The notes below the pieces were generated by a model. That model was not told the DNA's origin. It saw only the letters and a list, made by a program, of their open reading frames with translations, and made no database searches. The translations under genes were made by a program, and so were the position numbers. From assembly GCA_022844485.1 (NCBI GenBank), contig JALHLQ010000009.1, positions 1 through 64,000 of the forward strand: 64,000 nt of DNA, read 5' to 3'. Of the stretch, positions 53,478 through 62,154 are shown in pieces (the stretch's first letter is position 1; each line of letters begins with the position of its first letter). This DNA comes from Xanthobacteraceae bacterium. GTDB lineage: Bacteria; Pseudomonadota; Alphaproteobacteria; Rhizobiales; Xanthobacteraceae.

Positions 53478-53954
53478 TCAGGATCGAGGCGCGTGTGCCC
53501 AGGTCATTCGGTAAACGGGGCGTCCGGAATTCGGATTGGTGCCCTCGCCTGTGATCGAGAAGCCGTGTCTCTCGTAGAAGGCAATCGCCCGGACATTGTC
53601 GGTGTTCACGTGCAGATCGATGCGGTTTGTCGAGAGCTGCTTGGCCGAATCCAGCAGTCTCGAGCCGACGCCCCGGCGTACTCGGTGCGGTGCGACGGCA
53701 AGCTGATCCAGATATCCGGTCGCGGTATCGACCGTGACAAAGCCGAGAACGGCGGATTCAATGGCTGCCACCAATGTTCGCGCGCCGGCGACGCGGATCT
53801 CGGCGAAGTGCTGCGCAAACCACGGCCGGCGTGCGGCGAAGTCGATGTCCGGCATGGCGGCCTGCCAGGCGGCGACCCACAAGTCCGCCAGCACAGGCAG
53901 ATCGGCTTCGACATAGTCGCGTATCACAAGGTCGTCGTGCCGGTCCTGTGTCAC
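53478..53954 (-). CDS. GNAT-family N-acetyltransferase
   Basis: 158 residues. The acetyl-CoA loop is RRGVGSRLLDSAK (about 92-104) and the last strands carry NVRAIAFYERHGFSITGEG, the standard GNAT motifs. The substrate is unknown. Its start overlaps the stop of the OmpA/MotB-like gene by four bases, and the hydrolase gene follows 10 bases downstream, so the three are co-transcribed. Confidence 0.88.
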   Translation of the reverse strand: MTQDRHDDLVIRDYVEADLPVLADLWVAAWQAAMPDIDFAARRPWFAQHFAEIRVAGARTLVAAIESAVLGFVTVDTATGYLDQLAVAPHRVRRGVGSRLLDSAKQLSTNRIDLHVNTDNVRAIAFYERHGFSITGEGTNPNSGRPVYRMTWAHAPRS

Positions 53955-54979
53955 CGCTCGGTCAGCTTGAGCTCGATACGCCGATTGCGCCGGAATGACT
54001 CTTCGCTGCGATCGATGTCGAGCGGCTGGTACTCGCCGAAACCGGCGGCCACGAGGCGCTGCGGAGAGATTCCCCGTCCGATCAGGTACTGCACGACTGA
54101 AATCGCGCGTCCCGCCGACAACTCCCAGTTGGAGCGAAATTGCGGGCCGGCAATCGGACGAATGTCGGTGTGACCGTCGACGCGCAGCACCCAGGGAATG
54201 TCGCTCGGGATTTGTTTTTCGAGTTCAAGCAGCGCCGTCGCAAGCTGGTCGATTTCGGGAAGGCCTTCCGGCCGCAAACCTGCCGAGCCGGTGTCGAAAA
54301 GCACCTCGGACTGGAAAACGAAGCGATCACCGACAATGCGAATGTCCGGCCGCGATCCCAGAATCGCACGCAGGCGGCCGAAGAAGTCCGAACGATAGCG
54401 GGAGAGTTCCTGCACCCGCTGCGCCAGCGCCAAGTTCAGACGCGACCCAAGATCGGCAATCCGCGTCTGTGCGTCCTTGTCTTTTTTCTCGGCCAATTCC
54501 AGCGCGCCCTCGAGGGCCGCGAGCTGTTTGCGCAGAGCAATGATTTGCTGGTTAAGAAGCTCGACTTGCGCGATCGCGCGGGCGGACAACCGGCGCTCGA
54601 TCTCGAGCGCGGAGGCGAGTTCACCCACCTTGCCCTGCGCGGCCGCGGCGCCAGGGCCAAGACTCTCGTAAAGACCCTTGAAGCGATCGCGCTCTCCTTC
54701 CGCCGCCCCGAGGTTCGCGCGCAACTGCGCGAGGGTTTCCTCCAGAGTCGTCTTTCCCGTCTTTTCGAGCGAGAGAAGCTCGCTGAGCTGTGCGATCTGC
54801 GCGTTGAGCCGCGCCAGCGCCGTGTCCTTGCCCGTGACTTCCTGCGACAGGAAGAACTGGATGATCACGAAGACCGAGAGAATGAAGATAATGGCGAGGA
54901 GCAACGTCGAGAGCGCGTCGACGAAGCCCGGCCAATAATCGATGCCGCGCTCGCGGCGGCGCGCACGGGTGAGAGCCAT
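53951..54979 (-). CDS. OmpA/MotB-like peptidoglycan-binding protein with membrane helix and coiled coil
   Basis: 342 residues. A single membrane helix near the N-terminus (FVDALSTLLLAIIFILSVFVIIQF) resembles the MotB/TolR plug-plus-helix. A long coiled coil spans about 55-190 (repeats of ARLNAQIAQLSELLSLEK and similar). The OmpA domain covers 215-342 with DGHTDIRPI, NWELSAGRAISVV and GFGEYQP, the diaminopimelate-binding pattern. It pairs with the MotA/TolQ-like protein encoded three bases upstream. No flagellar genes are near, so this is an orphan ion-driven motor or stator complex. Confidence 0.88.
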   Translation of the reverse strand: MALTRARRRERGIDYWPGFVDALSTLLLAIIFILSVFVIIQFFLSQEVTGKDTALARLNAQIAQLSELLSLEKTGKTTLEETLAQLRANLGAAEGERDRFKGLYESLGPGAAAAQGKVGELASALEIERRLSARAIAQVELLNQQIIALRKQLAALEGALELAEKKDKDAQTRIADLGSRLNLALAQRVQELSRYRSDFFGRLRAILGSRPDIRIVGDRFVFQSEVLFDTGSAGLRPEGLPEIDQLATALLELEKQIPSDIPWVLRVDGHTDIRPIAGPQFRSNWELSAGRAISVVQYLIGRGISPQRLVAAGFGEYQPLDIDRSEESFRRNRRIELKLTER

Positions 54980-54982
54980 GAC

Positions 54983-56017
54983 CTACCTGTTTTTTGCGAC
55001 TTCGCGCATCTCGCGCGGGTCCTCGTGCGCGATCCGCTCCAAGAGGCGCTTGACCTCGCGCTGCTGCTCGGCTTGCGAGTCCGCCCAATCGCGGATCATT
55101 TGCTGCTCCGAGCGCATATGGTTGACAAGGCCGTGAATGGCCTCCGCCAGATTGGCCATCGCGTTGGTCGCTGAGCGGTTTGCGCCCGTCTCCGCCATCA
55201 ATTCGTTGATACGGTCGAGCGCGTGGCGAATTTCACCGCTCGCTCCCGGGGTGGGCGCAGCCGCGGCGCGCGACTCCGGTTCGACATTGAGGTCGCGCAC
55301 TGTGGTCGACAGCCAATCTTCCAGGTTGGTGTAGAAACGGTTCTGCGCCTGGCTCATCTGCAGGTCCAGGAAACCAAGCATCAGCGAGCCCGCAAGCCCG
55401 AACAGGGACGACGAGAACGCGATCCCCATGCCGCCGAGCGGCGCGGCCAGTCCGTCACGCAACGCGTCGAAAAGCGCACTCGCATCGACGCCGACTTTCA
55501 GCCCCTCGATCACGTGGCGGATCGAACCAACCGTTTCGATCAAGCCCCAGAAGGTTCCGAGCAGCCCGAGAAAAACAAGCAATCCTGTCATGTAGCGCGA
55601 GATATCGCGCGCCTCATCGAGCCGCATCGCGATCGAATCGAGAATTCCACGCATCGTTTGCGCCGACATGGCCATGCGGCCCATGCGATCGCCGAGGATC
55701 GCGGCCATCGGCGCGAGCAGGGCAGGTGGACGCGCAAGCGCAAGGCCGGGGTCCGCGAGGCGGAAACTGTTCACCCAGTTCACTTCCGGGAACAGCCGGA
55801 TCACCTGACGGAAAGACATCAGAATGCCGATGACCAGCACGCCGAAAATCAGCGCGTTCAATCCCGGATTGGCAAGGAACGCCACCCAGATCTGTTTGTA
55901 AAGAATGAAGCCGACAAGCGCGCATAGAATCAGAAACACCAACATGCGCACCAGAAAGATGCGTGGTGATGACAGTCTGAAAGGGTCGACGTCGCGCGGC
56001 ACAGCAGGTTTGTTCAT
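54983..56017 (-). CDS. MotA/TolQ/ExbB-like proton channel protein
   Basis: 344 residues with three or four membrane helices (about 25-45, 50-70, 160-185 and 205-230). The family signature is in GLLVFLGLLGTFWGLIETVGSIRHVI and PLGGMGIAFSSSLFGLAGSLMLGFLDLQ. The C-terminal 100 residues are cytoplasmic and helical, ending MREVAKNR. ATG 56017 is chosen over a TTG three codons earlier. It forms an ion channel with the plug helix of the OmpA-like protein; together they convert proton motive force to work on the cell wall. Confidence 0.88.
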   Translation of the reverse strand: MNKPAVPRDVDPFRLSSPRIFLVRMLVFLILCALVGFILYKQIWVAFLANPGLNALIFGVLVIGILMSFRQVIRLFPEVNWVNSFRLADPGLALARPPALLAPMAAILGDRMGRMAMSAQTMRGILDSIAMRLDEARDISRYMTGLLVFLGLLGTFWGLIETVGSIRHVIEGLKVGVDASALFDALRDGLAAPLGGMGIAFSSSLFGLAGSLMLGFLDLQMSQAQNRFYTNLEDWLSTTVRDLNVEPESRAAAAPTPGASGEIRHALDRINELMAETGANRSATNAMANLAEAIHGLVNHMRSEQQMIRDWADSQAEQQREVKRLLERIAHEDPREMREVAKNR

Positions 56018-56097
56018 CGGGCCCAAACTCGATTCTCACTATGGCATAGACGCGGCAAAAGCGCACGAGCGAGGTTTCGCCGCCGCGCCGCCACGAT

Positions 56098-56895
56098 TCA
56101 CTTCTTTGCGGCGGCTTTTACGCTGTCAAGCAACTCTCTGTGAAGCCGCTCATTGCCCGCCACGACATGTCCTTTCACGAGCATGGCATCGTTGCCGTCG
56201 CAATCGGTGACGAAGCCCCCTGCCTCGCGCACGAGAAGGAGACCGGCGGCCATGTCCCATGGAGATAATTCTCTCTCCCAATAGGCATCTACCCGGCCCG
56301 CGGCCACCCATGCAAGATCGAGCGCAGCCGAGCCAAAGCGGCGGAGACCCGCCACTTTCGCTTGCACGATAGCGAACTCTTCCCGAAACAGAGCAAGGTC
56401 GCCGCGCCCGATATGCGGAAGTCCGCAGGCGATCACGGCGTCTGCCATGCGATCACGGCCCGCCACGCGGATACGCCGTTCATTGAGGAAGGCGCCTTTG
56501 CCGCGCTCGGCCGTATAGAGTTCGTCGGTTGCAGGGTTATAGATGATTCCCGCCACGATCGTATTGTCTCGTTCGAGGCCGATCGAAACCGCAAATTGCG
56601 GAATGCCGTGCAAGAAGTTGGTGGTGCCATCGAGCGGATCAACAATCCAGCGGTGCGTCGCGTCCGAGCCCTGTCGCGCGCCGCCTTCCTCACCCAGAAA
56701 ACCGTAGCCCGGCCGGGCCTTCTCAAGCTCGCGATAAACAACTTCCTCGGCGCGGTGATCCGCAGCGGTGACGAAATTTCCAGGACCTTTGCGGGAGACC
56801 TGAAGCTTCTCGACCTCGCCGAAGTCGCGCTTGAGGCCGCGCCCCGCCTTGTACGCCGCCTGGACCATGACATTGATGAGAGCGGAGCGGAGCAT
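56098..56895 (-). CDS. suhB: Inositol monophosphatase family protein
   Basis: 265 residues. The metal-binding motifs are GEEGG (Glu69/70) and DPLDGTTNFLHGIP (Asp86, Asp89), with ELSPWDMAAGLLLVREAGG near 210. It hydrolyses inositol-1-phosphate or a similar sugar phosphate; the SuhB branch also acts in rRNA transcription. It lies on the same strand as the motor pair, 80 bases upstream of it. A short GC hairpin lies in the 69-base gap to the Sel1 gene. Confidence 0.92.
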   Translation of the reverse strand: MLRSALINVMVQAAYKAGRGLKRDFGEVEKLQVSRKGPGNFVTAADHRAEEVVYRELEKARPGYGFLGEEGGARQGSDATHRWIVDPLDGTTNFLHGIPQFAVSIGLERDNTIVAGIIYNPATDELYTAERGKGAFLNERRIRVAGRDRMADAVIACGLPHIGRGDLALFREEFAIVQAKVAGLRRFGSAALDLAWVAAGRVDAYWERELSPWDMAAGLLLVREAGGFVTDCDGNDAMLVKGHVVAGNERLHRELLDSVKAAAKK

Positions 56896-56964
56896 CGGGC
56901 TTGTCTCGACGGCGCGGGGGAGCTTTGGGGCGGCGCGTCATGTGCGCCGCGAACGATGCAGACG

Positions 56965-58083
56965 TCAAGTGCGTGGCGGAAGGGTCGCGAGCCACGTCTT
57001 GACGGCCTTTTCGGCCGTATCGCGCTCGTTCGGCTTGAGCTTGTGGACGAAGTCGTCGAGCCAGGCGTCCGAGGCGCCGCCGGCTTTGGCAAGGATATGC
57101 CATTTGGTGGCTGCGACCGGATCGCGCGTCAATCCGCGGCCGGTCGCCAGCACGCGTGCGAGTCGGTTCTGCGCAATAGGGTTTCCTTTGTTCGCGGCTC
57201 TGCGCAGCAAGTTGGCGGCGGCATTCTCGTTCTTGGCGACGCCGGTGCCGTTGAACAGCGCGATGGCGTATTCCACTTCGGCATCGGTGTTGCCGGCCTG
57301 CGCTGCCGCGGCAAGCCAGCGGGCGGCTTCAACAAGGTCCTTGGGCACGCCTTGGCCTTCCTTGTAAAGGGTCGCAAGCGCGTATTGCGCTTCCGCCGTC
57401 CCGCGCTCGGCCGAAAGGCGAAACAGCTCCGCAGCTTTCGCAAAATCCTGCGGGACGCGCTCGCCCTCGAGATAGAGGAGCGCGAGATTGTAGGGCGCCA
57501 CTGCGTGGCCCAGCCGGACGGCTTGGTTGAGGAGACCCATGGCGGCTTCCGTGTCGCGACCTCCCGCGCGGCCCATGAAGCGGAAAACGGAGAGCGCAAA
57601 TACCGCGTGTGGATCACCGCGGTCGGCTGCGAGCGAATACCACGCGGCCGCCTTCTGATCGTCGCGCGGAACGCCGTAACCATTCGCGTAGAGTTCGCCC
57701 AACAGCGTCATCGCCTGCGGGTTGCCGCTATCCTCCGCGAGGCGTGTGGCGAGCGCAAACGCGGTCAAAAAATAGCCTCGCTGAAAGGCGCCATAGGCGA
57801 GATCGGGCGCGGGTTCGGCCGGGCTCCTTGCAGCGGAAGCCGCCGGCGGAGGCATTACGCCGCCCTTGGCTGGAGTCGCGGGCGGCGACTTGGCGGCGGC
57901 TCCGACCGGTTCTTTCCTGGGAGCGGCAGGGGGCTGCTTCTTCGCGGGCGTGTTTGCGGGCGGCTGCGATACGCCGGGCGGGGTGATCGGGACTGGGGCT
58001 TGTCCGAGTGCATGCGTCACCCCGACGGCGAGCAGGGCACCGCCCCCGGATAGCAGCCGCCGAGCGAGGCGCCATGCGTTCAT
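56965..58083 (-). CDS. Exported Sel1-repeat protein
   Basis: 372 residues. A signal peptide ([18 protein letters not shown]) is followed by a Pro/Ala/Lys-rich linker to about residue 100. Five or six Sel1 repeats follow (for example ALATRLAEDSGNPQAMTLLGELYANG, KAAAWYSLAADRGDP, and QNRLARVLATGRG). Sel1 proteins act as scaffolds. The start overlaps the thiE-like stop by four bases (ATGA), so the two are co-translated. A periplasmic partner is unknown. Confidence 0.85.
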   Translation of the reverse strand: MNAWRLARRLLSGGGALLAVGVTHALGQAPVPITPPGVSQPPANTPAKKQPPAAPRKEPVGAAAKSPPATPAKGGVMPPPAASAARSPAEPAPDLAYGAFQRGYFLTAFALATRLAEDSGNPQAMTLLGELYANGYGVPRDDQKAAAWYSLAADRGDPHAVFALSVFRFMGRAGGRDTEAAMGLLNQAVRLGHAVAPYNLALLYLEGERVPQDFAKAAELFRLSAERGTAEAQYALATLYKEGQGVPKDLVEAARWLAAAAQAGNTDAEVEYAIALFNGTGVAKNENAAANLLRRAANKGNPIAQNRLARVLATGRGLTRDPVAATKWHILAKAGGASDAWLDDFVHKLKPNERDTAEKAVKTWLATLPPRT

Positions 58084-58727
58084 GCCGCCGATTCCGTCAG
58101 ACGGTTCTGGGCCTCGCGCAACGCCGAGGCCGGACCCTGTTCATGCGTCCACACGACATCCCCCACGGCAACGAAGTCGGCACCTGCTGCGGCGAGTGCG
58201 CCCGCTTCCTCCAGAGTGGAGGCATAGCCGACGCACGGAATCTCGAAGACTTCGGCCCACCACTCCACCCGTTCGCGCACCGCTTGGAAAGAGGGGCGCA
58301 TGCCGAGCGAATCGGGCTCGCCGAACAGGACATAATCCGCGCCGCCTTCTGCGGCCAGCATGGCATCGTGCCGCGTCGTGAGGCCGCCGCATCCGGCAAT
58401 GCGGTCGGGCTTGAGCAAGGCCACCGCATCTTCGAATGCCTCGATGCCGATCAGATGTGCGCCGTCCGCTCCGGCGCGGGCAACGATTTCCGGATGAGAC
58501 TCGATGAGAAGCGCCGCGTCGCGTTCCTGCACGATGCGCGCAAGCGCCTTCACGCGGTTGACGAGCGTGCGCTCGTCGGCCTTGTCGAGCCGCAGGAGCA
58601 CGGCCGCGACGTCGGCGGACTGGAGACCGTCGGAGAGGATCGGCGAGAACGCGGCAACGTCAGCCAAGAGTGGCGTCACAAGGTAGATCCGCGGCTTGGA
58701 GCGGATGGTCTCGCTTTTCGAAGCCAT
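58080..58727 (-). CDS. ThiE/TenI-like TIM-barrel protein, active site divergent
   Basis: 215 residues with a thiamine-phosphate-synthase-like fold: RIYLVTPLLAD, VAAVLLRLDKADE, ARAGADGAHLIG, AEGGADYVLFGEP and AAAGADFVAVGD. The segment where ThiE has Asn-Asp-Arg reads IESHPE, and the GVSVHT loop is replaced by AGCGGLTTRHDAM. It is thus probably not a normal thiamine phosphate synthase. The Lys/Gln of the QLR-x-K strand are not clear either. It overlaps the Sel1 gene by four bases and follows the fba gene by 97 bases on the same strand. Confidence 0.72.
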   Translation of the reverse strand: MASKSETIRSKPRIYLVTPLLADVAAFSPILSDGLQSADVAAVLLRLDKADERTLVNRVKALARIVQERDAALLIESHPEIVARAGADGAHLIGIEAFEDAVALLKPDRIAGCGGLTTRHDAMLAAEGGADYVLFGEPDSLGMRPSFQAVRERVEWWAEVFEIPCVGYASTLEEAGALAAAGADFVAVGDVVWTHEQGPASALREAQNRLTESAA

Positions 58728-58824
58728 GCCGGTTCGATGCCGGCGCAATCGGGCGGAATGGGGGCGGAGCGTTCTTAACCTTACCTCTCCCCGAAAGGAG
58801 CGAGATAGGCCTTGCAGGTGACGA

Positions 58825-59850
58825 TTACGCTGCCTTCTTCTCGAGATCGGCCTTCCATTGTCCGAGCGAAGCCAGGCCGTTCATCATCGCGCGATGTGCG
58901 AAAGCGCGCTGCGCGGCGGCGACGTTCTCAGCTTTTCCGGACCAGGCTTTTTGCGGCGCGGCCTGGAGCGCACGACCATATGAAAACGTGAGCTTCCAGG
59001 GCAGCGGGCCGAGCTTGTTCATGGCGTCGAGGTGCGCGGTCGCCTCCTCGTCCGACTGGCCTCCTGAGAGGAACGCGATGCCGGGCACCGCAGCCGGAAC
59101 GCAGGCCTTCAAGAGGCGCACCGTCTTTTCGGCCACTTCCGCAACGGATGCCTTTTTCGTGCTCCTCTTGCCGGGCACGGCCATGTTCGGCTTCAGCACG
59201 ATGCCTTCGAGCGCGACGCTTTGATAGTAGAGTTGCTGGAAGGTTTCCTTCAGCACCCATTCAGTGACCTGGTAGCAGGCATCGATATCGTGCTCGCCGT
59301 CCATCAGGACCTCCGGCTCGACGATCGGGACGATCTGCGCCGCCTGGCACAGCGCCGCGTAGCGCGCGAGCGCATGCGCATTGGCCAACACGCAGCCGTA
59401 GCTCGGCATTTTCGGGCCGATGTCGATCACAGCTCGCCACTTCGCGAAACGCGCGCCTTGCTCGTAATATTTCGGCAGCCGATCGGCGAGTTTGTCGAGG
59501 CCGATGGTGACCACCTCGCCGGGGAAGCACGGGAGGGGTTTCGTGCCCTCGTCCACTTTGATTCCGGGGATGGCGCCGGTTCTGCGGATCAGTTCGACAA
59601 GGGGCGTGCCGTCTTTCGCCTTCTGCCAGATCGTCTCGTCGTAGAGGATGACGCCGGAGATGTATTTCGACATAGCCTCGTGTGAGCGGAAGAGGAACTC
59701 GCGATAGTCACGGCGGTTGTCTTCGGTCGATTCCACGCCGATCGCGTCGAAGCGCTTCTTGATAGTGCCTGAGGACTCGTCCGCAGCGAGGATGCCCTTG
59801 CCGGGCGCGACCATGGCCTCCGCCACCTTTTTCAGCTCTGCGAGATTCAT
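58825..59850 (-). CDS. fba: Class I fructose-bisphosphate aldolase
   Basis: 341 residues. It cleaves fructose-1,6-bisphosphate through a Schiff base. The Schiff-base Lys220 is in GIVLKPNMAVPG; other active-site blocks are GILAADESSGTI (19-30), PGIKVDEG (Lys98), FAKWRAVI (Lys137) and IVEPEVLMDG (Glu178). This is the vertebrate-type class I enzyme, metal-free. The start at 59850 has a GGAGA five bases upstream. It is the last gene of tkt-gap-pgk-fba, 33 bases after pgk. Class I rather than class II is common in Bradyrhizobium-like genomes. Confidence 0.95.
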   Translation of the reverse strand: MNLAELKKVAEAMVAPGKGILAADESSGTIKKRFDAIGVESTEDNRRDYREFLFRSHEAMSKYISGVILYDETIWQKAKDGTPLVELIRRTGAIPGIKVDEGTKPLPCFPGEVVTIGLDKLADRLPKYYEQGARFAKWRAVIDIGPKMPSYGCVLANAHALARYAALCQAAQIVPIVEPEVLMDGEHDIDACYQVTEWVLKETFQQLYYQSVALEGIVLKPNMAVPGKRSTKKASVAEVAEKTVRLLKACVPAAVPGIAFLSGGQSDEEATAHLDAMNKLGPLPWKLTFSYGRALQAAPQKAWSGKAENVAAAQRAFAHRAMMNGLASLGQWKADLEKKAA

Positions 59851-59883
59851 CGGACTCTCCATCATCGTCATGCGCGGAAAAAA

Positions 59884-61077
59884 TCAACTTGCCCTCAAGA
59901 TCTCGACCCCGGGCAGCGGCTTTCCCTCCATCCATTCGAGAAACGCGCCCCCGGCCGTCGAGACGTAAGTGAAACGATCGGCGACGCCGGCCGCGTTCAG
60001 GGCGGCGACGGTGTCGCCTCCACCGGCCACCGAAACGAGCTTTCCGGCTTGCGTCAGCTCAGCCGCGGCTTCAGCCGTTTCGATGGTGCCGGTGTCGAAA
60101 GGCTCGAGTTCGAACGCGCCAAACGGGCCATTCCAAACGAGCGTTTTCGAACGCGCCATGACCGACACCACGTGTTCGACCGAACGTGGGCCGATGTCGA
60201 GAATCATGTCGTCGTTGCCGACGTCGTCCACGGCCACGACGCGCGAGGGCGCACGCGCCTCGAATTTCTGCGCCACGACGGCATCGATTGGGAGAATGAT
60301 CTCGCATTCGCGCGTGCGCGCGCGCGCGACGACTTCGCTCGCGGCGGTCACTTTCTCCTGCTCGCAAAGCGACCGTCCGACGGGCTTGCCGAGCGCGGCC
60401 AGAAACGTGTTCGCCATTCCGCCGCCAATGATCAGCGTATCCACTTTCGAGACAAGATTTCCGAGAAGGTCGAGCTTGGTCGAGATCTTTGCGCCGCCGA
60501 CGATGGCGGCAACGGGCCGCTCCGGCTGTTCAAGCGCGCGCGTCAGGGCTTCGAGCTCGGCCTGCATGGTCCGACCGGCATAGGCGGGCAGAACATGGCC
60601 GAGCCCTTCGGTCGATGCATGCGCGCGATGCGCGGCCGAGAAGGCGTCATTCACCCAGAGATCCCCAAGGCGCGCCAGCAACGCCACGAAGTCAGGATCG
60701 TTTGCTTCCTCTCCGGGGTGAAAACGGGTATTCTCCAGACAGAGGATATCCCCGGGCTTCATCCGTGCGACGGCGTCCTCGGCAACAGGTCCGACACAGT
60801 CCTCCGCAAAGGCGACGGGGCGGCGCAGGATTTCGGATACCGCAGCTGCCACAGGCTTGAGCGAGTGTTTCGCATCGCGTCCCTTGGGACGGCCGAAATG
60901 CGACAGGAGAATGACCTTGCCGCCTTTGTCGGCGATGTCCTTGATGGCCGGCGCGACGCGCTGGATACGCGTCGCATCGCTCACGCGGCCATTCTCCATC
61001 GGGACGTTGAGATCGACGCGCAGGAGAACGCGCCGGCCGTTCACCTGGACATCATCGAGCGTGCGAAACGCGGGCAT
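59884..61077 (-). CDS. pgk: Phosphoglycerate kinase
   Basis: 397 residues, the standard length. It transfers phosphate between 1,3-bisphosphoglycerate and ADP. Signatures are [12 protein letters not shown] (15-26), [34 protein letters not shown] and GGGDTVAAL near the C-terminus. It follows gap by 15 bases and precedes fba by 33, so all three are in one operon. Confidence 0.97.
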   Translation of the reverse strand: MPAFRTLDDVQVNGRRVLLRVDLNVPMENGRVSDATRIQRVAPAIKDIADKGGKVILLSHFGRPKGRDAKHSLKPVAAAVSEILRRPVAFAEDCVGPVAEDAVARMKPGDILCLENTRFHPGEEANDPDFVALLARLGDLWVNDAFSAAHRAHASTEGLGHVLPAYAGRTMQAELEALTRALEQPERPVAAIVGGAKISTKLDLLGNLVSKVDTLIIGGGMANTFLAALGKPVGRSLCEQEKVTAASEVVARARTRECEIILPIDAVVAQKFEARAPSRVVAVDDVGNDDMILDIGPRSVEHVVSVMARSKTLVWNGPFGAFELEPFDTGTIETAEAAAELTQAGKLVSVAGGGDTVAALNAAGVADRFTYVSTAGGAFLEWMEGKPLPGVEILRAS

Positions 61078-61092
61078 GCGAGAACCGACAGT

Positions 61093-62100
61093 TCAACCGA
61101 GTTTCCCCATGGCGACGGCGGTGTCGAGCATCCGGCAGGAGAATCCCCACTCGTTGTCGTACCATGCCATCACTCGCACGAGATTACCGTCCATGACCTT
61201 TGTCTGGTCCATGTGGAAGGTCGCCGAATGCGGATCGTGGTTGAAATCGATCGAGACATTGGGGCGCTCGGTATAGGCGAGAACGCCTTTGAGCTGCTGA
61301 TCCGCAGCGCGCTTCACAGCGCCATTGATTTCCTCCTTCGAGGTTGCGCGCTTGGAGACGATCTTCAGATCGATCACCGAGACATTCGGGGTCGGCACGC
61401 GAATCGCCACCCCGTCGAGCTTGCCGGCGAGTTCAGGCAAGACCAGGCCCACCGCTTTGGCGGCACCGGTGGAGGTCGGAATCATCGACAGGGCCGCGGC
61501 GCGCGCACGGTACAGGTCCTTGTGCACCTGATCGAGCGAGGGTTGGTCATTGGTATAGGCGTGAACGGTCGTCATGAATCCCTTCTCGATACCGACGGCG
61601 TCGTTGATCACCTTGGCAACCGGGGCAAGGCAGTTCGTCGTGCACGAGCCGTTGGAGACGACTTTGTGTTCCTTCGACAACTTGTGATGGTTGACGCCGT
61701 AAACGACGGTCAGATCGGCGCCATCGGCCGGGGCGGACACGAGCACGCGTTTGGCGCCGGCCGTCAAATGAGCCGAGGCTTTTTCCTTCGCCGTGAAGAT
61801 GCCGGTACACTCCATTGCGATATCGATGCCAAGATCCTTCCAGGGGAGCTGCGTCGGATCCTTGATCTGTGTGACGCGGATCTTTCCGGTCCCCACGTCG
61901 ATCGAGTCCCCGTCCGTCTTGACCTCGCCTGGAAAGCGGCCGTGCACGGAGTCGAAGCGCAGCAGATGTGCGTTGGTCTCGACCGGAGCGAGGTCGTTGA
62001 CGGCGACGATCTCGATGTCGTGCCTGCCTGCCTCAACGGCGGCGCGCAGGATATTGCGGCCGATGCGGCCGAAGCCGTTGATGGCGACACGGACAGTCAT
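61093..62100 (-). CDS. gap: Glyceraldehyde-3-phosphate dehydrogenase
   Basis: 335 residues. It oxidises glyceraldehyde-3-phosphate with NAD and phosphate. The catalytic Cys153 and His180 lie in [12 protein letters not shown] and [11 protein letters not shown]. The nucleotide-binding N-terminus is [15 protein letters not shown] 62100 fits the family; the upstream in-frame start at 62148 adds 16 unconserved residues. It is encoded 54 bases after tkt and 15 bases before pgk. Confidence 0.97.
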   Translation of the reverse strand: MTVRVAINGFGRIGRNILRAAVEAGRHDIEIVAVNDLAPVETNAHLLRFDSVHGRFPGEVKTDGDSIDVGTGKIRVTQIKDPTQLPWKDLGIDIAMECTGIFTAKEKASAHLTAGAKRVLVSAPADGADLTVVYGVNHHKLSKEHKVVSNGSCTTNCLAPVAKVINDAVGIEKGFMTTVHAYTNDQPSLDQVHKDLYRARAAALSMIPTSTGAAKAVGLVLPELAGKLDGVAIRVPTPNVSVIDLKIVSKRATSKEEINGAVKRAADQQLKGVLAYTERPNVSIDFNHDPHSATFHMDQTKVMDGNLVRVMAWYDNEWGFSCRMLDTAVAMGKLG

Positions 62101-62154
62101 TGGTTCTCTCCTCTTGGCGCGGCTTCTCGGAACCGCAGCGTGCTCCACGTATGA

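Noticed and set aside
53951..56017. Reading the MotA/OmpA-like pair as a Zorya anti-phage system
   Set aside because: Zorya systems carry extra ATPase/helicase or nuclease genes beside the ZorAB pair; here the neighbours are a GNAT enzyme, a hydrolase and an inositol monophosphatase. I kept it as an orphan envelope motor.
56930..56950. Hairpin GCGGCGC/GCGCCGC between the Sel1 and inositol monophosphatase genes
   Set aside because: Perfect seven-base-pair stem, but no T tract on either strand, and such GC palindromes are frequent by chance at this composition.
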